Assembly: GCA_913060975.1 (NCBI GenBank)
Contig: CAJXVC010000012.1
Location: 62,001 to 126,000 of the forward strand
Length of the DNA stretch: 64,000 bases
Direction of reading: 5' to 3'
DNA from: an uncultured Gammaproteobacteria bacterium
GTDB taxonomy: Bacteria > Pseudomonadota > Gammaproteobacteria > Pseudomonadales > Pseudohongiellaceae
Part shown: in pieces, positions 8,878 to 17,307 of the stretch
How positions within the stretch are numbered: the stretch's first letter is position 1
How the letters are laid out: each line of letters starts with the position of its first letter
Program-made: the position numbers and the translations under genes
Notes under the pieces: model-generated
Told to the model about the DNA's origin: nothing
The model's database searches: none
Seen by the model: the letters and a program-made list of their open reading frames with translations, nothing else

Positions 8878-9705
8878 ATGCTCAATAATATTCTGGTAAT
8901 TGCCGACCAAGACATCGATCAACTGGCCGCTATGGAGAAAGCTCGCTCTGTGGCTCTGGATGAGACCAGAATAACCGTATTGGGTTTCGTCCCGGCCAGT
9001 GCTGGGGTTGACGACAAGAAAATCGCCCTGCAAAAGGCAGTCGATACTCACTTTTCTGACTGCGCTTCTGCCACCTGTGACGTTGTGGCCACAGACGACA
9101 TCGCTGGCTACTGCCGACAATACTGCGCTGACAATCCAACTGATCTGGTGATCAAGACTGGCAACCGGTCTGAATCGCTGTTTTACACGCCACTTGATTG
9201 GCAATTGGTCCGCGAGCTGGATTGTCCTGTGTTTATCAGTACGCTGCAGAAATGGCGTGCCCGTCACACCGTGATGGCAACGATCGATGTTGAAAGCAAA
9301 GAACCGCATCAGATCGCCATGAACAAGAAAGTCATCCTCTGGGCTCAAGCATGGGCGCAAAAACACAACTGCGCGCTGCATGTGGCGTATTGCATCAATG
9401 TCCAGAAAGCCCTGGCCGAACTGGACATTGTCACCAAGGATGAAGTCGAAGCGAAGAAGGCAAAGGACGTCGAGGCCAAATTACAGGCATTTCTGAAAGA
9501 AAACGCGATCGACTACAGCAGCATATTAATCAAGGCTGGTGAAGCACCAAGAGTGCTGCCCAGCCTGGCGAATAAACTAAAAGCAGATTTGGTCGTAATT
9601 GGTAGTATAGGCCGCAAAGGGCTCAAAGGAGCACTGCTGGGCAATACCGCTGAGAAGACTATGCACAAACTGCGAACTGATATCGCAGTGATCCACCCAG
9701 ACTAG
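8878..9705 (+). CDS. Tandem universal stress protein (UspE-like)
   Basis: A 275-residue protein with two Usp domains (about 1-130 and 140-275), the arrangement of UspE. The second half carries the glycine-rich motif GSIGRKGLKGALLGNTAE of ATP-binding Usp folds, followed by IAVIHPD at the end. Such proteins are stress-induced and cytoplasmic. GAGGTAAAAGAATA precedes the ATG. It sits between the transporter operon and nhaB, separated from nhaB by a strong hairpin. Confidence 0.88.
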   Translation: MLNNILVIADQDIDQLAAMEKARSVALDETRITVLGFVPASAGVDDKKIALQKAVDTHFSDCASATCDVVATDDIAGYCRQYCADNPTDLVIKTGNRSESLFYTPLDWQLVRELDCPVFISTLQKWRARHTVMATIDVESKEPHQIAMNKKVILWAQAWAQKHNCALHVAYCINVQKALAELDIVTKDEVEAKKAKDVEAKLQAFLKENAIDYSSILIKAGEAPRVLPSLANKLKADLVVIGSIGRKGLKGALLGNTAEKTMHKLRTDIAVIHPD

Positions 9706-9719
9706 ACATTCAGGCAATT

Positions 9720-9763
9720 CTTTCCGTCTGTCGAAACACATGCGTGTTTCGACAGACGGAAAG
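9720..9763. repeat. Perfect 20-bp inverted repeat between uspE-like and nhaB
   Basis: The arm at 9720-9739 (CTTTCCGTCTGTCGAAACAC) is perfectly complementary to 9744-9763, with a four-base ATGC loop. It starts 15 bases after the uspE-like stop. Neither side has a T tract (GGTCG follows), so it is not a textbook intrinsic terminator. It could block 3' exonucleases, terminate in another way, or be a protein-binding palindrome. Confidence 0.85.
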
Positions 9764-9823
9764 GGTCGTAAATGAATGCAGGAACCTCATCTCGAATGAG
9801 CATTTAAGCAACAGGACATCACA

Positions 9824-11320
9824 ATGACGCAATCGCTAACATCGGCCTTTATCTCCAACTTTCTGGGATCGGCGCCCGGATGGTACAAGAAAACCATTAT
9901 CGCCTTTCTGTTAATCAATCCGCTATTGTTGCTCATCAGCCCAACACTGGTGGGTTGGTGTCTGATTCTCGAGTTCATTTTTACGCTGGCGATGGCACTC
10001 AAGTGCTACCCCTTGCAACCCGGGGGCTTACTTGCCATTGAAGCAATTATCCTCGGGCTAACCGATACCCATCACGTTCTCGAAGAAATCGAACATACCC
10101 TCGATGTAATTCTGCTATTGATGTTCATGGTAGCTGGTATTTACTTCATGAAGAACATGCTGCTATTCGTGTTCACCAAAGTACTCATGAAAGTCCGCTC
10201 GAAAGCCGCCCTGTCATTCCTGTTCAGCTTTTTGGCTGCCTTTCTTTCAGCATTTCTCGACGCACTGACAGTAACGGCTGTGTTGATCGCTGTGTCTGTG
10301 GGTTTCTTCTCGGTATACCACAAGGTCGCTTCCGACAAAGGGTTCGATGATGAGCACGACCATGGCGTCGATACTGAAATCAAGGAGCACAACCGGGCAG
10401 ATCTGGAGCAGTTCCGCGCTTTCTTGCGTAGCCTGATGATGCATGGCGCCGTCGGCACCGCATTGGGTGGCGTCTGCACCACGGTTGGTGAGCCGCAGAA
10501 TATTTTGATTTCCACTCGCATGGGCTGGGGCTTTTTGGAATTCTTTCAGCAGATGTCACCAGTGACTATGCCAGTTCTGGTGTGTGGTCTCATCACTTGT
10601 GTCGTGCTCGAGAAGACCAAGAAATTTGGCTATGGCGCTGAGTTGCCCGACAAAGTGCGCGCTATCCTGGCTGAATTTGAGAAAAATGAATCAAACAAAC
10701 GAACGATGAAAGAGAACGCTGCACTGATCGTTCAGGCGGTTGTTGCAGTACTGCTGGTAATTGGTCTGGCCATGCACTGGGCAACACCTGGCATCATCGG
10801 TTTAATGGTCATTATCCTGTGTACTGCCTTTAACGGTGTGATCGAAGAGCACCAGCTCGGTAAGGCATTCGAAGAGGCATTGCCGTTTACTGCGCTGCTT
10901 GTTGTGTTCTTTGCCATCGTGGCCGTCATCAAGGATCAAGGCCTGTTTGAACCTGTGATCACGGCGGTATTGGCTCTGGATGAATCCATTCAGCCCGGGG
11001 TGTTCTTTATGGCCAACGGCTTATTGTCCGCGATTAGCGACAATGTCTTTGTCGCCACCGTCTATATTGATTCGGTGTTGGCACAATTCGAAGCTGGCGC
11101 ATTCAGTCGCGAGCACTTCGAATTATTGGCAGTTGCCATTAACACCGGTACAAATTTGCCGAGTGTTGCCACACCAAATGGTCAGGCCGCGTTCCTATTC
11201 CTGTTGACGTCTGCTCTCGCACCATTGATTCGCTTGTCTTATGGCAAAATGGTGCTCATGGCACTGCCCTATACCATCGTGCTAACGATTGTGGGCTTTA
11301 TCGGTGTCTATAACTATTAA
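9824..11320 (+). CDS. nhaB: Na+/H+ antiporter NhaB
   Basis: A 498-residue polytopic membrane protein matching NhaB along its length: N-terminal [62 protein letters not shown], and the C-terminal [20 protein letters not shown]. NhaB exports Na+ in exchange for protons for pH and sodium homeostasis, which fits a saline habitat. The length is near that of E. coli NhaB (~513). A clear terminator follows at 11361-11403. Confidence 0.96.
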   Translation: MTQSLTSAFISNFLGSAPGWYKKTIIAFLLINPLLLLISPTLVGWCLILEFIFTLAMALKCYPLQPGGLLAIEAIILGLTDTHHVLEEIEHTLDVILLLMFMVAGIYFMKNMLLFVFTKVLMKVRSKAALSFLFSFLAAFLSAFLDALTVTAVLIAVSVGFFSVYHKVASDKGFDDEHDHGVDTEIKEHNRADLEQFRAFLRSLMMHGAVGTALGGVCTTVGEPQNILISTRMGWGFLEFFQQMSPVTMPVLVCGLITCVVLEKTKKFGYGAELPDKVRAILAEFEKNESNKRTMKENAALIVQAVVAVLLVIGLAMHWATPGIIGLMVIILCTAFNGVIEEHQLGKAFEEALPFTALLVVFFAIVAVIKDQGLFEPVITAVLALDESIQPGVFFMANGLLSAISDNVFVATVYIDSVLAQFEAGAFSREHFELLAVAINTGTNLPSVATPNGQAAFLFLLTSALAPLIRLSYGKMVLMALPYTIVLTIVGFIGVYNY

Positions 11321-11360
11321 CTAACAGCGCCATTTGGCGCCAGATTAGTCATCAAAAACC

Positions 11361-11403
11361 CGGCTACCCCTTGTCCTTGCACATCGGGTAGCCGTTCTTT
11401 ATT
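11361..11403 (+). terminator. Rho-independent terminator of nhaB
   Basis: CGGCTACCC (11361-11369) pairs perfectly with GGGTAGCCG (11386-11394), followed by TTCTTTATTT. It lies 40 bases after the nhaB stop. Confidence 0.8.
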
Positions 11404-11721
11404 TCAGCTGTTGAGCAACAGTACGATCACCCTGAAAACAGACACTATTGTCATTCACGACCTTTCCAGCCCACGTTCTGCTCGTGAGCGTATCAATTTG
11501 CTGACATAGAACTGTTCGGGCTACAAATCTTATAATTTTCATGTAAGAAAACACCCTAAAGACTTTTCCCTCTCACCTGATCTACCTTCAGCGCAGTGTT
11601 CGTGCTAACTTCCGCAATAGCGCTAACAACTGCCAATACAGAAACCCGTAAAAACACAGACAAGTCTCTGTCTATCGTGGCGCGCCTTATTATTGTCATG
11701 CAACCAAGAGAGGATATCTGA
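11404..11721 (+). promoter_or_regulatory. Upstream region of the Cys4 membrane protein, with a perfect -10 box
   Basis: The gap between the nhaB terminator and the next gene holds a perfect TATAAT at 11531-11536. The nearest -35-like sequence (CTGACA, 11501-11506) is 24 bases away, too far for standard sigma70 spacing, so only the -10 is supported. Nothing else stood out. Confidence 0.3.
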
Positions 11722-12486
11722 TTGGAGCTGCAGCCGGAAAATTCAATGGCTCAATCAGCATTGAGAATGGCCAACCATAACAGGACCGTTCTTGAACAGC
11801 AGCAATTAGGGCAGTTGCCGCTCATTACCATGTCACTGGCAGTGGTCACTGCGCTTTCCGCGATGCGCGACCTGATAATCTGGAGCGAAGTTGAGTCAAA
11901 CTGGATGCTTGAGCTCAACAGCATTGCGGTTGCCACGAATGTATTGATCGCCATACTCGCGCAAATTGACAGAATTCCAGCTCGGCTCGCCAATATTGTC
12001 ACTGCCTTGAGTCTACTGCTCATTGCCAGCAAACCTATCGCAACACTGCCTATTGATTTGGCACCAGCTCCACTTTATATCGCCACCGTCCTGCTTGGCG
12101 CAGCAATCGCCTTGCACTCTTTAAAATGGGTAATAGTAGTCAATTGTATTGCCACAGTCGGCTACGTTACGACTGCGGCAATCTTCCTAACGCCACTACA
12201 AACCGCAGTAACTGCATCGGTACTTTTTGCTACTTTACTCATTAGCTTCTTTATTGTTAATCGCCGCATCGAAGACGTTTTGTACAAGTATCGGCTGACA
12301 GAACGCATCAAGGAATTGGAGGCGATATTGCCCATGTGTTCAAGCTGCAAGAAAACTCGTAACGATGCCGGCGAGTGGTTATCAATAGAATCCTATATTG
12401 AGCAACAAGGTGGCCCGCAGGTCAGCCACAGTGTTTGCCCGGAATGCAAGAATTCAATTTATGGAGACTTGCTCAAGGGGCGTTGA
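11722..12486 (+). CDS. Membrane protein with C-terminal CxxC...CxxC domain
   Basis: A 254-residue protein with about six hydrophobic segments between residues 30 and 185, a short charged linker (YRLTERIKELEA), and a C-terminal module reading LPMCSSCKKTRNDAGEW ... HSVCPECKNSIY. This CxxC-X(~35)-CxxC module is familiar as the tail of some sensor kinases and response regulators, where the four cysteines probably bind metal; its function is not established to my knowledge. Here it is attached directly to a membrane domain without kinase or receiver. The TTG at 11722 is preferred because AGAGAGGA lies seven bases upstream; an ATG at 11746 is the alternative. A redox or metal sensor is a guess. Confidence 0.7.
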   Translation: MELQPENSMAQSALRMANHNRTVLEQQQLGQLPLITMSLAVVTALSAMRDLIIWSEVESNWMLELNSIAVATNVLIAILAQIDRIPARLANIVTALSLLLIASKPIATLPIDLAPAPLYIATVLLGAAIALHSLKWVIVVNCIATVGYVTTAAIFLTPLQTAVTASVLFATLLISFFIVNRRIEDVLYKYRLTERIKELEAILPMCSSCKKTRNDAGEWLSIESYIEQQGGPQVSHSVCPECKNSIYGDLLKGR

Positions 12487-12516
12487 CCGCCCTTCTTGTT
12501 TTGCACGTTGCTCATG

Positions 12517-12556
12517 AAAAAGGCCGCGACCCATAATTTCAGGAAGCGGCCTTTTT
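12517..12556. terminator. Bidirectional intrinsic terminator
   Basis: AAAAAGGCCGC (12517-12527) and GCGGCCTTTTT (12546-12556) form a perfect 11-bp stem with A and T tracts on opposite sides. It can end both the plus-strand membrane-protein message and the minus-strand gene whose stop is at 12652. Confidence 0.85.
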
Positions 12557-12651
12557 GTTGTGCGGTGTTGAGAAGGCCTAAGTAGTACCGCCACAAGTTA
12601 TATTGTCTTTAGGCGTAGCAGCTCTAGCAACACACCGATGGGGTGCATATC

Positions 12652-13644
12652 TTATTGAGATGCAGATCCCTCAACTTCATCTTTGCGCGCACCCGCAAGA
12701 ATGCCTGGCAGCGCATAATTACCCTCATGACAGGCGTACTCGTAAATGCGATCTTCGACGGCATTCATAGGAATCTCACCTACCCAGGGCTGGGTATAGA
12801 CTTTCGGGTCATCGACTGTGAATCGATAGTGAATTTTGTCATCTGACACACGGGTGAAGCGTTCGGTGACCACTGCGTCTGATGACAAATAAATAAAGTG
12901 GCGCAGTGATGCGCGAAAGCTTTGTTGCGGATGGAAATTAGTCGTTTCCACGACGAGAGTATCACCTTCGTACCACCCCATAGAGTCACCCATCCAGGGC
13001 TGGCGATTCAAATGCTTACCGTCGCGCATGCGGATTATACGTGCATCATGATTCATTTCGGCAAGAATCACGACATAGTCAGGTGTCTGCACGATCTGGC
13101 TATGGTTGTTATAGAGTACCGGCAGCATGGGCGGGCCACCAGAAGAGCCAAAACCAACCAGGCAGCGCTCACCCAATGGCCGGGATTCCGGGCCAGCGAA
13201 TGCACCCAATGGATTTGCAAGGCTTGCAAACGCAGCACGTCGACCCTCCGGATCCCATGGCAAGCGCCCATCTTCTGGCTCAACAATAATGGAGGTTCGG
13301 ATTTCTCCATTGATTTCCGCCATACGCTCACCCGGGTCCATCCAAAACGTGTTATAGCCTCCCACATCCGGCTCATCGCTTTCTGCCGTCAACCCGTCCA
13401 GATAGCTTTCTCCAGTTTGACCAACTTCAAGCGCCTCTTCCGGCGTAATGACCAACTTGCCATTAAACTTCGCATCACGCTCCAGCATGGTCACCGTGGC
13501 AATATTCCAAGTGCCTTGCAGATCGGGCACACCAAAACTCGTGCGTGGTACCTCGTAGTCTGATTCCTGAGCCGTCGCGCTGAGCGCTAACGAACTGCAT
13601 AGCGCCAGCAGCGCTGATTTTCCTAAATACGTCCTTACAAACAT
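12652..13644 (-). CDS. Secreted protein of unknown function (PDLQGTWN type)
   Basis: A 330-residue protein with a clear signal peptide (LLALCSSLALSATAQ) and a mature start carrying SFGVPDLQGTWNIATVT. Internal segments such as VPPQ-like LPWDPEGRR, GPESRPLGERCLVGFGSSGGPP, and GWYEGDTLVVETTNF are characteristic of a family of exported proteins common in marine Gammaproteobacteria and Acidobacteria-like genomes, with no assigned activity that I recognise. Two cysteines remain in the mature protein. It appears monocistronic between terminators and the kinase island. Confidence 0.75.
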   Translation of the reverse strand: MFVRTYLGKSALLALCSSLALSATAQESDYEVPRTSFGVPDLQGTWNIATVTMLERDAKFNGKLVITPEEALEVGQTGESYLDGLTAESDEPDVGGYNTFWMDPGERMAEINGEIRTSIIVEPEDGRLPWDPEGRRAAFASLANPLGAFAGPESRPLGERCLVGFGSSGGPPMLPVLYNNHSQIVQTPDYVVILAEMNHDARIIRMRDGKHLNRQPWMGDSMGWYEGDTLVVETTNFHPQQSFRASLRHFIYLSSDAVVTERFTRVSDDKIHYRFTVDDPKVYTQPWVGEIPMNAVEDRIYEYACHEGNYALPGILAGARKDEVEGSASQ

Positions 13645-13773
13645 CTCGTTCCCCCCAACATTTGGACAGTCAGCTTACTGACCCCAATAAAAAACATCCA
13701 GACACTTAATAGCAAGGATACCGGAATTCAACTTGTCTGATCATTAGTTGGCGCGCGAGGCCACGCGCAAGCG

Positions 13774-15363
13774 TTATTCCTCGGATAAGGTAGATTCAAT
13801 CTGGGAATCACTCAGCACTTGTCGCAGTGCATGATCCAATTCCTTAAAGCGGAAGGGCTTGTGTAGCAAGCGATATTCCTTGTAAACCAGCCCTTGTTCG
13901 GACAACACGTCCTGTGGGTAGCCAGACATGAATACGACCTTCAGATCGGGCTGTAATTGCTTTAATTGCTCAAATAGCTGCCGGCCATTCATGTCCGGCA
14001 TAATGATATCGGAGAGCAAGACATCAAATGGCCCCTCTTCGCGCATCAGTTGTAATGCCTGCGCAGCACCTGACGCCGAGAAAACCCGATAACCAAACTT
14101 CTCCAGTGCATCAACACTCAGTTTCAATACACCGGGATCATCCTCGACAACGAGTACCAAACCCGAACCTGGATCAATGATCGGGCAATGATCCTCGGCC
14201 TGCGGTTTCACCACGCGACTCTCCGTAACTGGCAGGTAAATATCAAACGTTGTACCTGATCCTGGCTCGCTGGTGACATCGACATGCCCACCATGTTGTC
14301 TGACGCTGCCATACACCATTGCCAGCCCCAATCCGGAGCCTTGACCTGGATCCTTGGTCGTATAAAAAGGCTCGAAAATCTTGGGTAACTGATCCGAGTC
14401 CATGCCTACACCAGAGTCAGCCACGGATAGCACCATGAAATCACTACTGGGAAGTTGCATGGCAGTGAGTTCACGCGGATCAAGGCGCGCCGTTGAAATG
14501 GTCAAAGTGCCGCCTTGTGGCATGGCCTGTTGAGCATTGATCGCCAGATTGATGATCACCTGCTCCATTTGCGCGGCGTCAATCATTACCGGCTGTTCAT
14601 CGGAATCAATGTCGGTGGTGATAGTGATAGATTCAGGCAGTACCCGTCTTAACATGCTGGTTTGTTCAGCGACGTAATCACTTAACAATGTCGGTTCTAC
14701 CAATAATGTCTGACGCCGCGAAAAAGCCAGCAATCGCTTGACCAGATCACGAGCACGCTCACTGGCTGTGAAGATCGAATTCAGTTCCGTGCTGTCCTGA
14801 CCACCGGCATCCGCCATGAGCGCTTCGGTATAGCCCATGATGACTGACAGTAGATTATTAAAATCGTGGGCAATACCACCCGCCATGCGTCCCAGCGATT
14901 CCATGCGCTGGGAATGACGCAGTTGATCGGCCAGTAGATTTTTATCGGAGACGTCAGTCAAACTCGAAAACAGCAGTTGTTCGCCGTCTACATTGATCAG
15001 TCTTCCTTCCATTTCAACATCGATTTTGCTGCCATCCCGACGCAGACCTCGCGCCTCGCCATGAAACGCATCACCCTGAATAACCGTGTTGCGAAACGCA
15101 TGGAATACATGAAGGGATTCGGGAGCAATGAACTGCTCTGGGCGCATGGCCAGCATTTCTTCCCGGCTATAGCCATGCATAGCGCAGGCAGCCGGGTTGA
15201 CATCAAGGAGTTCGCCATTGGGAGAATAAACGAAGATGCCACTAGCAGTACCCGCGAAATAAGCACGCAATCGAGCCAATTCCCGAGCCTGAATTTTGCT
15301 CTCATTATCAGCGTCTGATTGCTCAGACTTTCCTTTGTCAGATTCAGCGTTCTGCTTGGCCAT
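13774..15363 (-). CDS. PAS-containing hybrid histidine kinase with C-terminal receiver
   Basis: A soluble 529-residue hybrid kinase. Order: charged N-terminus, PAS domain (about 32-145), phosphoacceptor segment AGGIAHDFNN with H166, ATPase domain with N-box LAINAQQAM, DSGVGM and GSGLGLAMVY, then a receiver domain at about 405-520 with LVVEDD and phosphoacceptor Asp in LSDIIMPDMNG and Lys in LLHKPF. There is no output domain, so signal must pass through a phosphotransfer protein or to another regulator. The ATG at 15363 is chosen; a TTG at 15414 would add 17 residues. The next gene, on the same strand, is another hybrid kinase. Confidence 0.9.
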   Translation of the reverse strand: MAKQNAESDKGKSEQSDADNESKIQARELARLRAYFAGTASGIFVYSPNGELLDVNPAACAMHGYSREEMLAMRPEQFIAPESLHVFHAFRNTVIQGDAFHGEARGLRRDGSKIDVEMEGRLINVDGEQLLFSSLTDVSDKNLLADQLRHSQRMESLGRMAGGIAHDFNNLLSVIMGYTEALMADAGGQDSTELNSIFTASERARDLVKRLLAFSRRQTLLVEPTLLSDYVAEQTSMLRRVLPESITITTDIDSDEQPVMIDAAQMEQVIINLAINAQQAMPQGGTLTISTARLDPRELTAMQLPSSDFMVLSVADSGVGMDSDQLPKIFEPFYTTKDPGQGSGLGLAMVYGSVRQHGGHVDVTSEPGSGTTFDIYLPVTESRVVKPQAEDHCPIIDPGSGLVLVVEDDPGVLKLSVDALEKFGYRVFSASGAAQALQLMREEGPFDVLLSDIIMPDMNGRQLFEQLKQLQPDLKVVFMSGYPQDVLSEQGLVYKEYRLLHKPFRFKELDHALRQVLSDSQIESTLSEE

Positions 15364-15503
15364 GCTCAGTCTAATTAGTCTATTCGTATAAGCAACATCT
15401 GGTAGCAAATGCAATTGCTTCAGCCAGAGACAAATTTTAAGAGCATGAGCATACAGAGACTACGATTCGAGTCAATGCAGGAGTTGGCCCAATTAACCTG
15501 CTT

Positions 15504-17027
15504 TTATTCCTCACCGGCAAAGAGACGCCGGAAATCGCCCATATCAAAGGGTTTGGCAATAAATCCCGTGAGTCGCGAGCGCACTGCCTCTTCACCAATT
15601 TCACCGCGGGTATATCCGCTGGTCAGATAAGCATCCACTGTCACAATCCCGGCGATACGTTCAAGTAACTCCAACCCGGTCATTCGTGGCATTAGATAAT
15701 CCAGCACCACCAGATCAAGCTCGTGTTGGTGGGCCTCAACAAGGTTCAGGGCTACTTCTGTATCAGATGTGGTAATGGCTTTGATGCCCAGCTTGGCAAA
15801 ATAGGATTCTGCCAGATCCAATATTGATTCCTCGTCATCGACCACCAGTGCTAGCCTGGGCCGCGGGTGTATCGGTTCACGAAACAAGCATGTCTTTGCA
15901 GCCACAACCGGGAAGGCCACTATCATAGTGCTACCTTCATCAATTTGGGTCTCAACAAACATACATCCGCCATGCCCTCTGACGATTCCCTGGACTGCGG
16001 ACAAGCCCAGCCCACGCCCAGTGAACCTGGTCGTGAAATACGGGTCAAATAAATGTTCGAATACTTCTTTGCTCATGCCATTAGCATTGTCAGCAATTTC
16101 CAGCAATACGAAGTCCCCTGGTTCGGCATGACATTCAAATGCCGCGCGTTGCAATTCATCAGTATCGAGATAACGGGAATGGACGGTGATCGTGACTCTC
16201 TTACTGGCTTTCCGGGATTCCTCTAATGCTTCAATGGCATTACTGACAAGCAAGCGCAGCATTTGATCAATCTGCTTTTTGGAGCCGTTTATCGGTTTGA
16301 CCAATGGCTCAATGCTTGATTCGAGGTGAAAGCCTGGTGGCGTGACAATCTCAATCCCTGCTACAAATTCCGCGAGATTGAATTCAGACAACACAAAGTG
16401 CCCCTTACCTGAATAAGCCAGCATCTTGTTACAAACATCCGCTGCCCGGGCAGAAGACTGGCCGATGGCTGCCAGCTTGTCGCGACTGTCCAACGCGTCG
16501 ATCTCATCCTGCAACAATTCGACATTACCCGAGATAATAGTCAATAGATTATTAAACTCATGGGACACGCCACCGGCGAGGGTCGACAGACTCTCAAGCC
16601 GTGATTCCAATTTCTTGTTCAGGGTCTCGATCTCAACGTTACGCTTTTCGAGATCTTGCATGCTTGGCATAGCTACGATTTTGGGAATAAGCGGCCAAAG
16701 GTAGGCAGCTGTAATCACTGACACTATGCCAGTGGCTAATTTGAAGATACCTTGAATCCCGTACGCCGGATACCAGACAACAATTATATTAATAACGTGC
16801 GTGATGCCGCACAAGAGAATAAATGCGACGAAAAGGAGTATGATTCTGGCAGGGATTTCTGGTCTTTTTCTGACCAACACCAACATAGCCGCCGGTATTG
16901 AAAAATAAGCCGCGGCGATAAGTACATCAGAGCCAACGTGTAGTAGTAGTAAATCCCACCGCCACATATAGCACATGCCATGTGGCATGAAGTTACTCAG
17001 TGACGTGAACTGTAACAAATAATCCAT
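15504..17027 (-). CDS. Hybrid histidine kinase with ETR1-like (ethylene receptor) membrane domain
   Basis: A 507-residue kinase. Residues 1-120 form three membrane helices closely patterned on the plant/cyanobacterial ethylene-binding domain: HVGSDVLIAAAYFSIP (30-45) and FILLCGITHVIN (69-80). The counterparts of ETR1 Asp25, Tyr32, Ile35, Pro36, Ile62, Cys65 and His69 are D34, Y41, I44, P45, I70, C73 and H77, with identical spacing; Cys65 and His69 coordinate the copper cofactor in ETR1. A coiled linker follows, then GGVSHEFNN (His156), an ATPase domain with SNAIEAL and GRGLGLSAV, and a receiver with VVDDEES and VLDYLMPRMTG. There is no GAF domain. GGAG lies about ten bases before the ATG. Ethylene binding is inferred from residue conservation, not shown. 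Confidence 0.88.
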   Translation of the reverse strand: MDYLLQFTSLSNFMPHGMCYMWRWDLLLLHVGSDVLIAAAYFSIPAAMLVLVRKRPEIPARIILLFVAFILLCGITHVINIIVVWYPAYGIQGIFKLATGIVSVITAAYLWPLIPKIVAMPSMQDLEKRNVEIETLNKKLESRLESLSTLAGGVSHEFNNLLTIISGNVELLQDEIDALDSRDKLAAIGQSSARAADVCNKMLAYSGKGHFVLSEFNLAEFVAGIEIVTPPGFHLESSIEPLVKPINGSKKQIDQMLRLLVSNAIEALEESRKASKRVTITVHSRYLDTDELQRAAFECHAEPGDFVLLEIADNANGMSKEVFEHLFDPYFTTRFTGRGLGLSAVQGIVRGHGGCMFVETQIDEGSTMIVAFPVVAAKTCLFREPIHPRPRLALVVDDEESILDLAESYFAKLGIKAITTSDTEVALNLVEAHQHELDLVVLDYLMPRMTGLELLERIAGIVTVDAYLTSGYTRGEIGEEAVRSRLTGFIAKPFDMGDFRRLFAGEE

Positions 17028-17307
17028 AACATTTGCTCCGCATCACCGATGTCCTGTCTTGCCCCCCACTGTAGTTAACTGGCCATAACCCGAGGCCCGT
17101 GCCGCCCGAAAAATACAAGCTTGGGATAATCGCACTTGCCAGTATCCAACCTCCGTATATCGTAATGTAATATAACAGCCTGCTTCATACCGAATTAGAT
17201 CGCCATGATTTGATGCAATTCACACTCTGAATCATAAATTTTTCAGGTCTTAGAATGATCGGTTTCACCTTTCATCGCTTGCCCAACCATCCAGATTTTG
17301 TAGAAGG

